From: GCA-2862545 sp047609825
GTDB lineage: Bacteria; Myxococcota_A; UBA796; GCA-2862545
Assembly: GCA_047609825.1 (NCBI GenBank)
Contig: JBLFXJ010000101.1
Span: 1 to 22,325, forward strand
DNA length: 22,325 bases
Reading direction: 5' to 3'
The notes beneath the pieces are model-generated. The model saw nothing but the letters and a program-made list of their open reading frames with translations. It was not told the DNA's origin and searched no databases. This document shows positions 6,752-15,300 of the stretch, in pieces (the first letter of the stretch is position 1; each line of letters starts with the position of its first letter). The translations under genes were made by a program, and so were the position numbers.

Positions 6752-8257
6752 GTGCGCCTCGTCGGACTCGTGCTTCTGTTGTCGCAGTCCTGCGGCAGAA
6801 CCGACTCCCGAAAGGGCGACTCTGGCTCCACCACGGCCACCGGGGCCTCGGGTGACACCGACACCGACATCGACACCGACACCGACACCGAGACCGACAC
6901 GGTGCCGCCGGTGGAGGACTGGTTCGCCAGTGCGACCAGCGAGGCCGACTTCGCGCTGTACGGCACCTCGTCGGGCGATCGGTTCGGGCACGTGGGCACG
7001 CCGGGCGACCTGGACGGCGACGGCCTCGCCGAGATCGCAGCCGCCCGCACCGGCCTGTTCCCGGCCGACGCAGGCCCCACCTGGGTCACCGTAGTGTACG
7101 GCACCACGAACTGGGGCTCTCCCCGCAAGGCACGGCTCGACTTCGCGGATGGCGACGCCCCAGGCCCCTTGGCAGGCGCCGGCGACCTCACCGGCGACGG
7201 CCTGGACGACCTGGTGGTGTGCAGCCCGGGCTCGGACGCCATCGCTGACAACACGGGCGTGGCCTGGGTGCTGCCGGGCGGCGAACGGTGGCCCGTGCGC
7301 TCCGACGTGGCCGCCCTCGCCGTAGCGCGGGTACATGGTGCGCCCGATCAGGGCGTGTGCGCCTCGGTGGTGACCGCACGCGACCTCAACGGCGACGGCC
7401 GCGACGACCTGTTGATCGGGGGCACCTATGGCGACGCCGCGTCCACCCGAGGGGCGGTCTGGCTGTTCCCCGGCCCGGTGTCTGGCGATGTCCACACGGA
7501 TTCCGCCACGGTCACGCTCACCGGAGCGTCCGAGGCCGACCTCGCGGGCTCCGCCCTTGCCCTGGGCGACCTGACCGGCGACGGCGTGCGCGACGTGGTG
7601 GTGGGCGCGCTGGCCGGCGGACCCCTCGCCAACTCCGGCGCCGTGGAGGTCGTGGCCGGCCCGCTGGCCTCGGGCTCTCTGATCGACGCCGACTACACCC
7701 TCACCGGCATCGATCCGCAGGACCTGGTGGGGGCACCGGATTCCATCGGCATCGGAGATCTCGATGGCGACGGCAGCGCCGATCTGGTGCTCGGCGCCGC
7801 CGGGGATGAAGAGAACGAGTTGCTGCCGAACCACGGCACCGTGTTCGTGGTGTACGCCGAAGACCTGTACTCGGCGCCGGTGAGCAGCGTCGCCCGCACC
7901 CGGTTCTTCGGCCTGCGCCCGAATCAGGCCGCTGGCATCGCGGTCCAGGTCGCCGACCTGGACAACGACGGCGACGTGGAGATCTTGTTCGGCGCACCGG
8001 ACGATGTGGGCATCACCAGCGGCGCCTTCTACCTGTTCGATGACCCGGGACTCGGCCGATACTCCGCCGGTGAGGCCGATACTCTCGCAGTCGGACGCGG
8101 GTTCGCCGACCGGCTCGGCACCTCCATGGCCGTGGTGGGAGACGTGGACGGCGACGGCGACAAGGACCTGTGGATCGGCGCACTGGACGCCGACTCCGAG
8201 GCAGGCACCCTCGACGTGGGAGCGGCCTACCTCCTGCGGTCCCGCGTGGTGCCATAG
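6752..8257 (+). CDS. FG-GAP repeat lipoprotein, integrin-alpha-like beta-propeller
   Basis: 501 residues from the GTG start at 6752 (an ATG at 6689 is possible but less likely). The signal is MRLVGLVLLLSQSCG with lipidated Cys14, close in wording to the lipoprotein encoded at 4191-4901. A short acidic linker (GDTDTDIDTDTDTETDT) follows. The rest is about seven FG-GAP blades, each with a DxDGDG-type loop: GDLDGDGLAEIAA, GDLTGDGLDDLVV, RDLNGDGRDDLLI, GDLTGDGVRDVVV, GDLDGDGSADLVL, ADLDNDGDVEILF and GDVDGDGDKDLWI. Blade ends such as GAVWLFPGP and GTVFVVYAED are as in integrin-alpha propellers. It lies downstream of the ASPIC-type propeller gene, with an 84-base gap. Likely surface-exposed with bound calcium; ligand unknown. 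Confidence 0.9.
   Translation: MRLVGLVLLLSQSCGRTDSRKGDSGSTTATGASGDTDTDIDTDTDTETDTVPPVEDWFASATSEADFALYGTSSGDRFGHVGTPGDLDGDGLAEIAAARTGLFPADAGPTWVTVVYGTTNWGSPRKARLDFADGDAPGPLAGAGDLTGDGLDDLVVCSPGSDAIADNTGVAWVLPGGERWPVRSDVAALAVARVHGAPDQGVCASVVTARDLNGDGRDDLLIGGTYGDAASTRGAVWLFPGPVSGDVHTDSATVTLTGASEADLAGSALALGDLTGDGVRDVVVGALAGGPLANSGAVEVVAGPLASGSLIDADYTLTGIDPQDLVGAPDSIGIGDLDGDGSADLVLGAAGDEENELLPNHGTVFVVYAEDLYSAPVSSVARTRFFGLRPNQAAGIAVQVADLDNDGDVEILFGAPDDVGITSGAFYLFDDPGLGRYSAGEADTLAVGRGFADRLGTSMAVVGDVDGDGDKDLWIGALDADSEAGTLDVGAAYLLRSRVVP
6855..6905 (+). repeat. Short (Asp-Thr)n coding repeat
   Basis: Six-base units of the type GACACC code for an alternating Asp-Thr linker with single Ile and Glu substitutions, directly after the lipoprotein signal. 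It is a shorter version of the tract at 4668-4797, with different codon choice. Confidence 0.75.
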
Positions 8258-8286
8258 CAGCGCTCGGAACCCCTCCCGGCAGCCGC

Positions 8287-8309
8287 GGGGGCGCCTTCCG
8301 AAGGCTCCC
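8287..8309 (+). terminator. Possible hairpin terminator after the FG-GAP gene
   Basis: GCCTT (8293-8297), loop CCG, AAGGC (8301-8305), flanked after one mismatch by GGG/CCC. It lies about 30 bases past the stop at 8257 and before the next gene. The stem is modest and there is no T-run, so this is tentative. Confidence 0.35.
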
Positions 8310-8395
8310 GGCCGGCGGGCCCGTCCTTCCTCACCGGGTCCTGACCCCGGAGCGGGCGCGCCCCCGATACGGTGCATGCACGAAAGGAGTCCCCC

Positions 8396-8740
8396 ATGCG
8401 TAAGCTTGTAGCTGCACTGTCCCTCGCGATGCTCACCACCCTCGCCCCCACCGCGGTCTCGGCGCCGGTGTTCCCGGTGACCATGGAGGTCGAGTACGGC
8501 CTGGGTGATGGTGCGCGGTACGAGATGGAGGTCACCATGGAGGGAGACGCCACCTTCGGCGACAGCGACGGCGATGGGGGCATCTGGTTCTACCGACGCG
8601 CCACCGACGCTCTCCTGCTCCGGTACGAAGGCGACGCCGCGGGCTTCGACCTGTACGGCGTGCGCGACGGCCGCTGCTTCTCGGGCTCGGTCCTGCTCGA
8701 CGAGGTCGAGATCGACCGATGGAGCGGCTGCGGGATCTGA
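8396..8740 (+). CDS. Small secreted protein of unknown function
   Basis: 114 residues from the ATG at 8396, which is preceded by AAAGGAG (8383-8389) at good spacing; an in-frame ATG at 8372 lies upstream of this site and is less likely. Signal peptide 1-23 (MRKLVAALSLAMLTTLAPTAVSA). The mature part is beta-rich, with a run of strands (VTMEVEYGLG, YEMEVTMEGDATF), an Asp-rich loop GDSDGDGG, then IWFYRR and ALLLRYEGD. Two Cys near the end (GRCFSG and SGCGI) could pair. I do not recognise a family. It is convergent with the DUF2330 gene. Confidence 0.75.
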   Translation: MRKLVAALSLAMLTTLAPTAVSAPVFPVTMEVEYGLGDGARYEMEVTMEGDATFGDSDGDGGIWFYRRATDALLLRYEGDAAGFDLYGVRDGRCFSGSVLLDEVEIDRWSGCGI

Positions 8741-8748
8741 TGGCGGCT

Positions 8749-8775
8749 GCCCGGACCGCCCTCGGCGGCCCGGGC
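8749..8775. terminator. Bidirectional hairpin terminator between convergent genes
   Basis: GCCCGG, one mismatch, CCGCC, loop CTC, then GGCGG, one mismatch, CCGGGC: eleven pairs in all. It fills most of the 42-base gap between the stops at 8740 (plus) and 8783 (minus), as expected for shared termination. Confidence 0.65.
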
Positions 8776-8782
8776 CCCTCGG

Positions 8783-10447
8783 TCACCGCCGGCGAGCCAG
8801 CGCCAGCAGGGCCAGCGCGCCGAGAACACCCGTGCTCCCCGCTCCGGCCGCCGAGGCGCAGCCGCAGCCTGCAGCGGCCTCGGCGTCGTCGCCCGGCTTC
8901 GGCTCCTGCGAAGCGTTCCACGCGTCCAGCTTGCCGTCACCCGCCGCGTACAGGTCGAACAGCACGGTGGGCTGCCCGCTCTCGCTGGTGTCTTCGATGA
9001 TCTTGGCGTAGTGCTCCGTGAGGCCGTCGATGAACTCGCGGTAGGTGATGCCCTGGTTCGCGAACCACTCCTCGCTCGGCACGTAGATGATCCGACCATC
9101 GGGGAGCTCGAGGCGCCGCGGGGAATCCCACCAGCCCCCGCCAATCCCGCACATCACGTAGAGGTCGGCCTTGTACTCCTGGCTCACCTCGCCCATGTCG
9201 GGGTTGAACACGAACATCGGATCGATCGTCATCTCCACCGGCGAGATGGAGCTGGTGAGGCGGCTCACCCAGTCGGCATCGAACAGGCCCTCCGCGCGGC
9301 GAAGGGGCTCGACCAGCCGCTCCTCGATGGCCGCCGCTGCGACCACCGCGTCGAACTCGTAGTCGCGGAGCAGATCGGCGTAGCAGCTCACGCAGTTGTA
9401 GAAGTCGGTGGCGTCGACACCCTCGGGCGGCGGCATCACGTCACCGAGCACCTCGAGCAGGGCGTTGTTCGCAGGGAACCCCTGGTTCATGATCTCTTCC
9501 ATGAACGAGATGGGGTCGCTCTCGGTGGCGAGGCGGTCCGTGTCGTACCGGCCCTCCACATACAGCGAGCCGACCAGCTGCTCCGTACTGCCAGCGTAGT
9601 CCGTCGCGAAGGCCTGCCCCCCGGCCTCGTCCGCCGCGAGGGTGATGGCATCCTCGTAGTTCGACCCGCCGTCGAACCAGTCGATGGCGGCCTCGTTGAT
9701 CTGCACGTGCAGGTAGTTGTCGGGCACCGCACGATGCTTACCGAACACGTAGGTCTCGAGGCGCATGTCGGGCGTCGCTGCGACGCTGGTGAGCGTGATC
9801 GGGATCATCGGGCGGGTGCCGGCATAGGTCATGCCGAGGGGCGCGATATCACCCACGTCCTCGTCCTTCGCGAGCTTGAGCGCCACGAAATAGGCACCGA
9901 AGCTGACGTATGGAGCGAGTGCGGTGTCCAGCGTGTCCGGCAGGTCGTACCCGGCGGCCTGGAGCCAGTCGATCAGCGCAGCCTCGTCATCCGCCTTCAA
10001 CGTCACCGTCTCGTACGGACCGACCCGCTTCTCGTCCACCACGATCACGCCGCCGCCCGCTCCGCCGGTGTCGGCCCACGACGACGACGACGCTGCGGCG
10101 TCGAGCGCCGACTCGTTGGAGGCCCAGCCGCCATCACACCGACCCTCCTCGTGCCACTCCATCCAGAACTGCGGCGCCAAGCGCCACGCCAGCTCATCGA
10201 ACAGGGTGTTGGTGGAGAGGAACAGCTCGGGCTGGGTGGGCGTGGGCAGCACCCACGCGAACTCCTCGGCCGAGCCGGTGTAGAAGATCTGCACGTGCGT
10301 GTCGACGGTGCCCGCCTGGGCGTCCACCTCGAACACGATCCGCTCGGCCGACTGGTCGACGGGCGTGCCGCTGTTGCAGAAGAAGCCACCGCAAGCGAGG
10401 GCCGGCGCAGGAGCGAGCAGGCCCGTGGTCAGCAGCATCTGGAGCAT
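8783..10447 (-). CDS. DUF2330 domain exported protein with MYXO-CTERM sorting tail
   Basis: 554 residues. Signal peptide about 1-18 (MLQMLLTTGLLAPAPALA) leads straight into the DUF2330 hallmark CGGFFCNSGTPVDQSAERIV. This is followed by TVDTHVQIFYTG, EEFAWVLPTPTQPEL and FLSTNTLFDEL. A long body of unknown fold follows. The end is a MYXO-CTERM signal: an acidic/Ala stretch, GCGCAS (Cys528, Cys530), a short hydrophobic helix (VLGALALLALA) and terminal RRR. That tail is known from Myxococcota, where it is thought to be processed by a myxosortase for surface anchoring. GAGGTGA precedes the ATG at 10447. The role of DUF2330 proteins is not known. Confidence 0.93.
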   Translation of the reverse strand: MLQMLLTTGLLAPAPALACGGFFCNSGTPVDQSAERIVFEVDAQAGTVDTHVQIFYTGSAEEFAWVLPTPTQPELFLSTNTLFDELAWRLAPQFWMEWHEEGRCDGGWASNESALDAAASSSSWADTGGAGGGVIVVDEKRVGPYETVTLKADDEAALIDWLQAAGYDLPDTLDTALAPYVSFGAYFVALKLAKDEDVGDIAPLGMTYAGTRPMIPITLTSVAATPDMRLETYVFGKHRAVPDNYLHVQINEAAIDWFDGGSNYEDAITLAADEAGGQAFATDYAGSTEQLVGSLYVEGRYDTDRLATESDPISFMEEIMNQGFPANNALLEVLGDVMPPPEGVDATDFYNCVSCYADLLRDYEFDAVVAAAAIEERLVEPLRRAEGLFDADWVSRLTSSISPVEMTIDPMFVFNPDMGEVSQEYKADLYVMCGIGGGWWDSPRRLELPDGRIIYVPSEEWFANQGITYREFIDGLTEHYAKIIEDTSESGQPTVLFDLYAAGDGKLDAWNASQEPKPGDDAEAAAGCGCASAAGAGSTGVLGALALLALARRR

Positions 10448-10474
10448 GGATTCACCTCGTGTCCGTGTGAACTC

Positions 10475-10503
10475 ATTCTACGATGTACCAGGGAAAACGT
10501 CTA
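10475..10503 (-). promoter_or_regulatory. Sigma70-like promoter for the DUF2330 gene
   Basis: Minus strand: -10 TAGAAT (10480-10475), 17-base spacer, -35 TAGACG (10503-10498, four of six to consensus). It lies in a locally AT-richer gap, 28 bases ahead of the start codon. The -10 hexamer is the same as in the promoter at 3339-3367. Confidence 0.5.
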
Positions 10504-10554
10504 TAGTGCAGAATTGCCCCACGCCGTGCACGTCCGAGAGATGGTTTGAACATG

Positions 10555-10567
10555 CAGGCCTGGCCTG
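10555..10567. promoter_or_regulatory. Perfect 13-base palindrome, possible operator
   Basis: CAGGCC, central T, GGCCTG. It lies about 30 bases upstream of the lipoprotein start at 10596, in the gap between divergent genes, where a regulator could bind. A chance palindrome in GC-rich DNA cannot be ruled out. Confidence 0.3.
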
Positions 10568-10595
10568 TAGGGCGCCGGAGATCTAGGTCTTGGAT

Positions 10596-11117
10596 ATGAC
10601 TCGAACCTTCGGTGCCGTGGTGCTGTCGCTGCTGCTGCTGGGCTGCGTCGATGACGCTCCCTCGGGCAAGCAGCGCACGGAGAGCGACCCCGATCCGTGC
10701 TCCGCCCGGGACAACCCGGAGCTGGATCTGGCCCAGGACGCCGACTATGGCCTGAGCGATGGCGATCTGGTGCGCTATGGACACCCGCCCCAGGGCGGTC
10801 CGCCCTACGCTCCGTTCCGGCTGAAAATCGATGGGATCTACGGTGGGGAGCACGGGGTCGAGGTGACCATCGAGGCGTTCGACGACGCGACCGGCGCCCC
10901 GATCGGCGACCTGGCGCTGACCCACCGGTTCCTGTGCGCCAACACCGGCCCGGACGCTGGCCACCTGGTGGCTGGCGAGGTGCATCTGCGGTTCTGGGAC
11001 GAGACGCTGGAGTCACTGGTGGGCCGCACTGCGACCATCGTGGCCACGGTCGACGCCATGGACGGCAGCCAGGCCACGGCGGCCTACACCGGCGCCCTGG
11101 ACTGGGCCTGGGACTAG
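10596..11117 (+). CDS. Lipoprotein of unknown function
   Basis: 173 residues from ATG 10596 (MTRTFGAVVLSLLLLGC); an in-frame TTG at 10590 is an alternative with GGAG nine bases upstream. The lipobox is LLLGC with Cys17. The mature part begins with a charged linker and DPCSARDNPEL, then GDLVRYGHPPQGGPPYAPF, a phrase that I associate with a family of small myxobacterial lipoproteins having one beta-sandwich. The later strands (LKIDGIYGGEHGVEVTIEAF, GEVHLRFWDE, RTATIVATVDA) fit that. It diverges from the DUF2330 gene. Function is unknown. Confidence 0.82.
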   Translation: MTRTFGAVVLSLLLLGCVDDAPSGKQRTESDPDPCSARDNPELDLAQDADYGLSDGDLVRYGHPPQGGPPYAPFRLKIDGIYGGEHGVEVTIEAFDDATGAPIGDLALTHRFLCANTGPDAGHLVAGEVHLRFWDETLESLVGRTATIVATVDAMDGSQATAAYTGALDWAWD

Positions 11118-11271
11118 CGACAACGCGGCAGCCAGGCCCCGCGCAGGGTGCGGCCGAGGCCCGCTGATCGCACACCCGTCGCGCATCGTGGGATGATGGA
11201 GCGCCGGTCGCGGGTCGCTTGCGCCGGAGGGCCACTCGGCTACATCGGTGGCCGACGAACGGAGAGATCCC

Positions 11272-12387
11272 ATGCGAAGCGCCCTGCTCGGATTGATGCT
11301 GCTGGTCGCCCCGATCGCGACCGCTGCCGAGGTCGACGTGTCGCCCGCGCTGGTGGCTGCCGACAAGCCGCGTTGGGAGCCGAAAGGCAAGGACGCCCAG
11401 GCGCTGCGCGGCCAGGCCCGCACCAAGCTCAAGGGCAAGAAGTACGACGACGCCGTGCCCATGTACATGGAGCTGATGGGCATCCAGCCGGGGTGCGGCG
11501 TGTGCCTCGCGGAGCTGACCAAGGCGCTCGCCAACGGCGGTCACAGCGCTGAGGCGCTGCGCACCGCGGCCCACCTCACCACGCTGTTCCCCGAGCTGCA
11601 GGACTCGTGGTCGCGTCAGCTCGAGGCCGCCCTGGTGGCGCGCGAGTTCGACGTGGCGCTGTCGGCGGTCCGCAAGCTCCAGCAGATGGCGCCGAGCTCG
11701 TTCGAGCACAAGTGGACCGAGGTGGAGCTCCTGCTGATCCGCGGCGAGGCCGACGCAGCCACCGCCGCACTCGAGTCCGTCGGCGAGCTCAAGGAGGGCG
11801 ATGTGGCCTGCATGCGGGCGCGGGTCCTGTATGCAACGAACTCGCCAGAAGCCGACGCCGTGTGGGAGACCTGCGAGGCCGATGGCACCGAGGGGGCTTC
11901 GGACCGGGTGGGAGGCTGGCGTGCCATCGCGCAGCGCGACTGGGAGACCGCGGCCCTGCACGCAGCGCAGCTGGGAGAGGCTGCCGCGGGCGACCTGGCC
12001 GTCGCATACCTCCGGATGGAGGAGTCGAAGCCAGACAGTGCCGTGAACCTGCTCAACGCCGCGATCAAGCACCACCCCGAGGGGCGGGATCTGCACGTCC
12101 TGCACGCCCTCGCGGCCTACCGCGCCGGCAACGCCGACACGGCGAAGGCGTCGCTCGAAGCGCAAGCTGCGCTTGGAGATGCCGGCTACTGGGTGCTGGC
12201 CGCCGCCCACATCGACTGGCCGGCGCGCATGGCCCGCCACATCGCGGCGGTTCAGGCCGCCCTCGCCGCAGATGCCGGGCAGGACAGCGCGGGCGTCCTC
12301 GCGGCCGCAGTGGCCGCACATGGAGAGGGGCCAGAGCTGGCCTGGATTCGCGAGGCGCTGGCCGAGGCGGCTCCCGACGCGGAGTGA
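11272..12387 (+). CDS. Exported TPR-like helical repeat protein
   Basis: 371 residues. The ATG at 11272 has GGAGAG at 11261-11266. Signal peptide about 1-19 (MRSALLGLMLLVAPIATAA). From about residue 40 to the end the protein is a run of helix pairs of TPR type: QARTKLKGKKYDDAVPMYME, AEALRTAAHLTTLFPELQDS, REFDVALSAVRKLQQMAP, RGEADAATAALESVGELKEG, KPDSAVNLLNAAIKHHPEGR and AYRAGNADTAKASLEAQAAL. A Cys pair GCGVC (75 and 78) sits in the first repeat, with two more Cys later. It is probably a periplasmic scaffold for protein contacts; the partner is unknown. Its stop is only 12 bases from the stop of the PgsB-fusion gene on the other strand. Confidence 0.85.
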   Translation: MRSALLGLMLLVAPIATAAEVDVSPALVAADKPRWEPKGKDAQALRGQARTKLKGKKYDDAVPMYMELMGIQPGCGVCLAELTKALANGGHSAEALRTAAHLTTLFPELQDSWSRQLEAALVAREFDVALSAVRKLQQMAPSSFEHKWTEVELLLIRGEADAATAALESVGELKEGDVACMRARVLYATNSPEADAVWETCEADGTEGASDRVGGWRAIAQRDWETAALHAAQLGEAAAGDLAVAYLRMEESKPDSAVNLLNAAIKHHPEGRDLHVLHALAAYRAGNADTAKASLEAQAALGDAGYWVLAAAHIDWPARMARHIAAVQAALAADAGQDSAGVLAAAVAAHGEGPELAWIREALAEAAPDAE

Positions 12388-12399
12388 CCGGGCCCGCCG

Positions 12400-15300
12400 T
12401 CAGCCGGACAGCCAGCCGCCCTTCTGCCGCTTGGTGAGCGCGGCGAGCACCGTCGCCGCCCTCCGATGCCCGACACGCTGGGTGGCGAGGTCCTCCAGCA
12501 CCCTCCGTGCACGGCGCCGGCGCAGCACGGCGTCGAACGGGTCGATCAGCCGCTCGACCACGATCAGCAGCCAGCGGAGGGGGCCGGTGCTGGTGACCAC
12601 CGACCGGCTGCCGAGCAGGGCCTTGCGACGCCGTCGCACGGCGGCGTCGAGCGTGCGGAGCCCGACGAAGAGGTCCTGGTTGCCGCGCAGGCGCTCCACC
12701 ATCGACAGCACCGCCTCAGTGTGCAGCACACAGGTCAGTGAGGAGGGCTTCAGGGCGTCGAGTTGAGCGAGCTGTTCGGGCCCAGTGGCCTGCTCGATGG
12801 CCTCGATCTCCCCGTGGACCGCGCGCCACCGTACCCACTGGTAAGCGAAGTCGAGCCCCGTACCCTTGATGTTCTGGCAGCCCAGCAATCGCACCTGGCA
12901 CCCCGGCGGCGCAGCGTCGATCGCAAGATCGATGATGGCATCACCTGAGAGCGAGGCGTCGGAGAGCACCCGCACCGAGGCCTCGGCGAGGTCCGCATAC
13001 AGCCGCCGGCACGCCGACTCGGACGCATCCAGCGCAGCCTCGAACGCGAGTCGGCGCGCAAAGGCGTCGACCAGATGGTCGGCGAGGCCACCCCCGGTCT
13101 CACCACAGGCCCGCTCCAGTGCCTCCGCCGCGCCGCGTTTCGATTCCGCCATGCCTCGGGCCGCAGCCCACGACGGCTGGGCCTTGGGCACCGTTCTACA
13201 GGCGTCCAGCCACACGAGGCGCGCCTCTTCCGGGGCACCCAGACGCGACGCGCAGCGGTCCCCCAGCGGACCTGGCTCCACCGGCCGGAGGTACCGGAAC
13301 AGCGCCTCCCGATCCTCGGGGCTGCTCCAGTCCACCGCGTCGAGCCTCGCCTGCACGGCCTCCGCGAGGAAGTTCATGAACCCCCGCAGGTTGGTGCCGA
13401 TCAACACGTGCCGGTGAGCGGGCGCGTGCTCCGCGATGATCCGGGCAAACACGCGGCTGCGCGGCACCCGATCGTGCCGGTTGTTGATGACCGTGATCTG
13501 GTACAGGTCCGGCCTCTCACGATCGTCTTGGTCGGCGAAGCCCGCATAGGACCAGTTGTGCCTGAACGACAGGGTGTCGTTCGCGCTCATGCCGTTGACG
13601 AAGGTGATCTCGCGCCCGAGGTGCCGGACCGGCGGGTAGGCGATCAGCGCCCCGAGGTCGGGCATCGCGTTGTCCGCCATCAGCCCGATGGCCTCGACGC
13701 GCTCGATGCCAAGGCGCGCAGCGACTTCGGCGGTAAGGGCGACGTTGGCGGGGTGCTCGCGGTACGGCATGCGGGCCATGAGATCCGCCGGCACCAGCTC
13801 GCGCTCGCCCAACGGAACCAGCTCACATGTGGCTCCAGTGCGGTTCGCCATCTCCTCGAGCACGGGAAACATGTTCTGTTCCGTGGTGAGCACGTGGCCG
13901 TCTGGCGGCGCGAACCGCCCCAGCACGACCGCCACATCTCCCCCCGTGGGGCCCTGGATGTCCTCATGGTCGGGGTAGGCGTTGGTGAGGGTGGCGAGGT
14001 CGTCCCGCATCCACGCCGACTGGAGGATGTCGACGTAGCGGGGGTTGAGCGCCATGCACTCCCAGAGCATCACCCGCGCACCCAGCCTCGGCGCGAGGCG
14101 AACCACGTCCGCCTGCTCCCAGATGCTGGCCTTGTCGAATGGGCGGAACAGGAACATCTCGAGCGCGGGTGAGCCTGGCGCTCCGTGGAGCAGGATGGCC
14201 TCCGTACCCGTTGTCTTGGACAGCACGGGCACGCCGAGACCCTGGAACAACGCCGCCTTCATCCGCTCCGTGCCGCTCTTCCCACGCGTGCCCCACCCGC
14301 CGATCACCAGCGGGATCTGGGCGCGTGCCCGAGCCAGCCGCAGCCGCGCGACCGTGATTTGACCGAGCAGGCTGGCGGCGAGGAGCACGCACAGGGCCGT
14401 GAGGTGGGCGAGGGTGTTGGTGGAGGACGACACCAGCCACGGGAGCGCCGGCCACACCGACACCCGCGCCTTGCCCGGCAGCTCCGTGCGGAAGCCGAGC
14501 TGCCCCAGGGTGTGCAGGAAGTGCTCCACACTGCCGCCATCGAGGGCGTTCCGACGGTGCTGGTCGAACACCCCATAGGACCACGTGAGCCGCAGCCGCG
14601 CCCACATGCGGGCGAAGATCCCGCTGGGTCGCTGCACCCGGGTGACCCCCTCCGCGTGCACGACCTGGACGGTGCCCCAGCGCAAGCTGTCCAGATAGTC
14701 GTCCACCATCGGCACTTCGGGCACCCAGGAGTCGTGCCCCTCCGCCAGCGCGCGCTCGCCAGGCACGCTGGTGGGGCTGGCCTCGGCGAGACCGAGGGGC
14801 GGCACGCGAACAGGTCCCTGGTCGGCCCGTCCCACCGCGTGGGAGTGGGCCTGGCGCTTGGCGGGGCCCGGATGGCGGAGCTCATGCAACATCCGCCACA
14901 GGCGCACTACGTGCGTGTCGCCGCGCCGCACCGTCACCCGGCGGCCCGATGGATCGAGCCAGAACCCGAACCCATCCGCGACATGCGGCACGAGCGCCCG
15001 GGCCAGGTCGTCCACCGTCACCTCTGGCGGCAGGACCACGGTTCGCCGCTGACCGGTGCGGAGCGCCGACAGGCGGGTCGCGAGCAAGGAAGCCGGGTTG
15101 TCGCTGGCATCATCGGTGGCCAGCGCCACCGCTGCTCGGTGGCCGATGGCGTCGAACCGCTCCTTCACCAGGGCCGACAGTACCAACCTCAGTCCATCCG
15201 GGAGTGCGGTCCCACGACGGGCGACCGCCAGCGCGGTCTCGACCGCGGCGCGTGCCACGAGCGGCACGTCATACAGCCGCCCCTGCAGCAGATCGATGTG

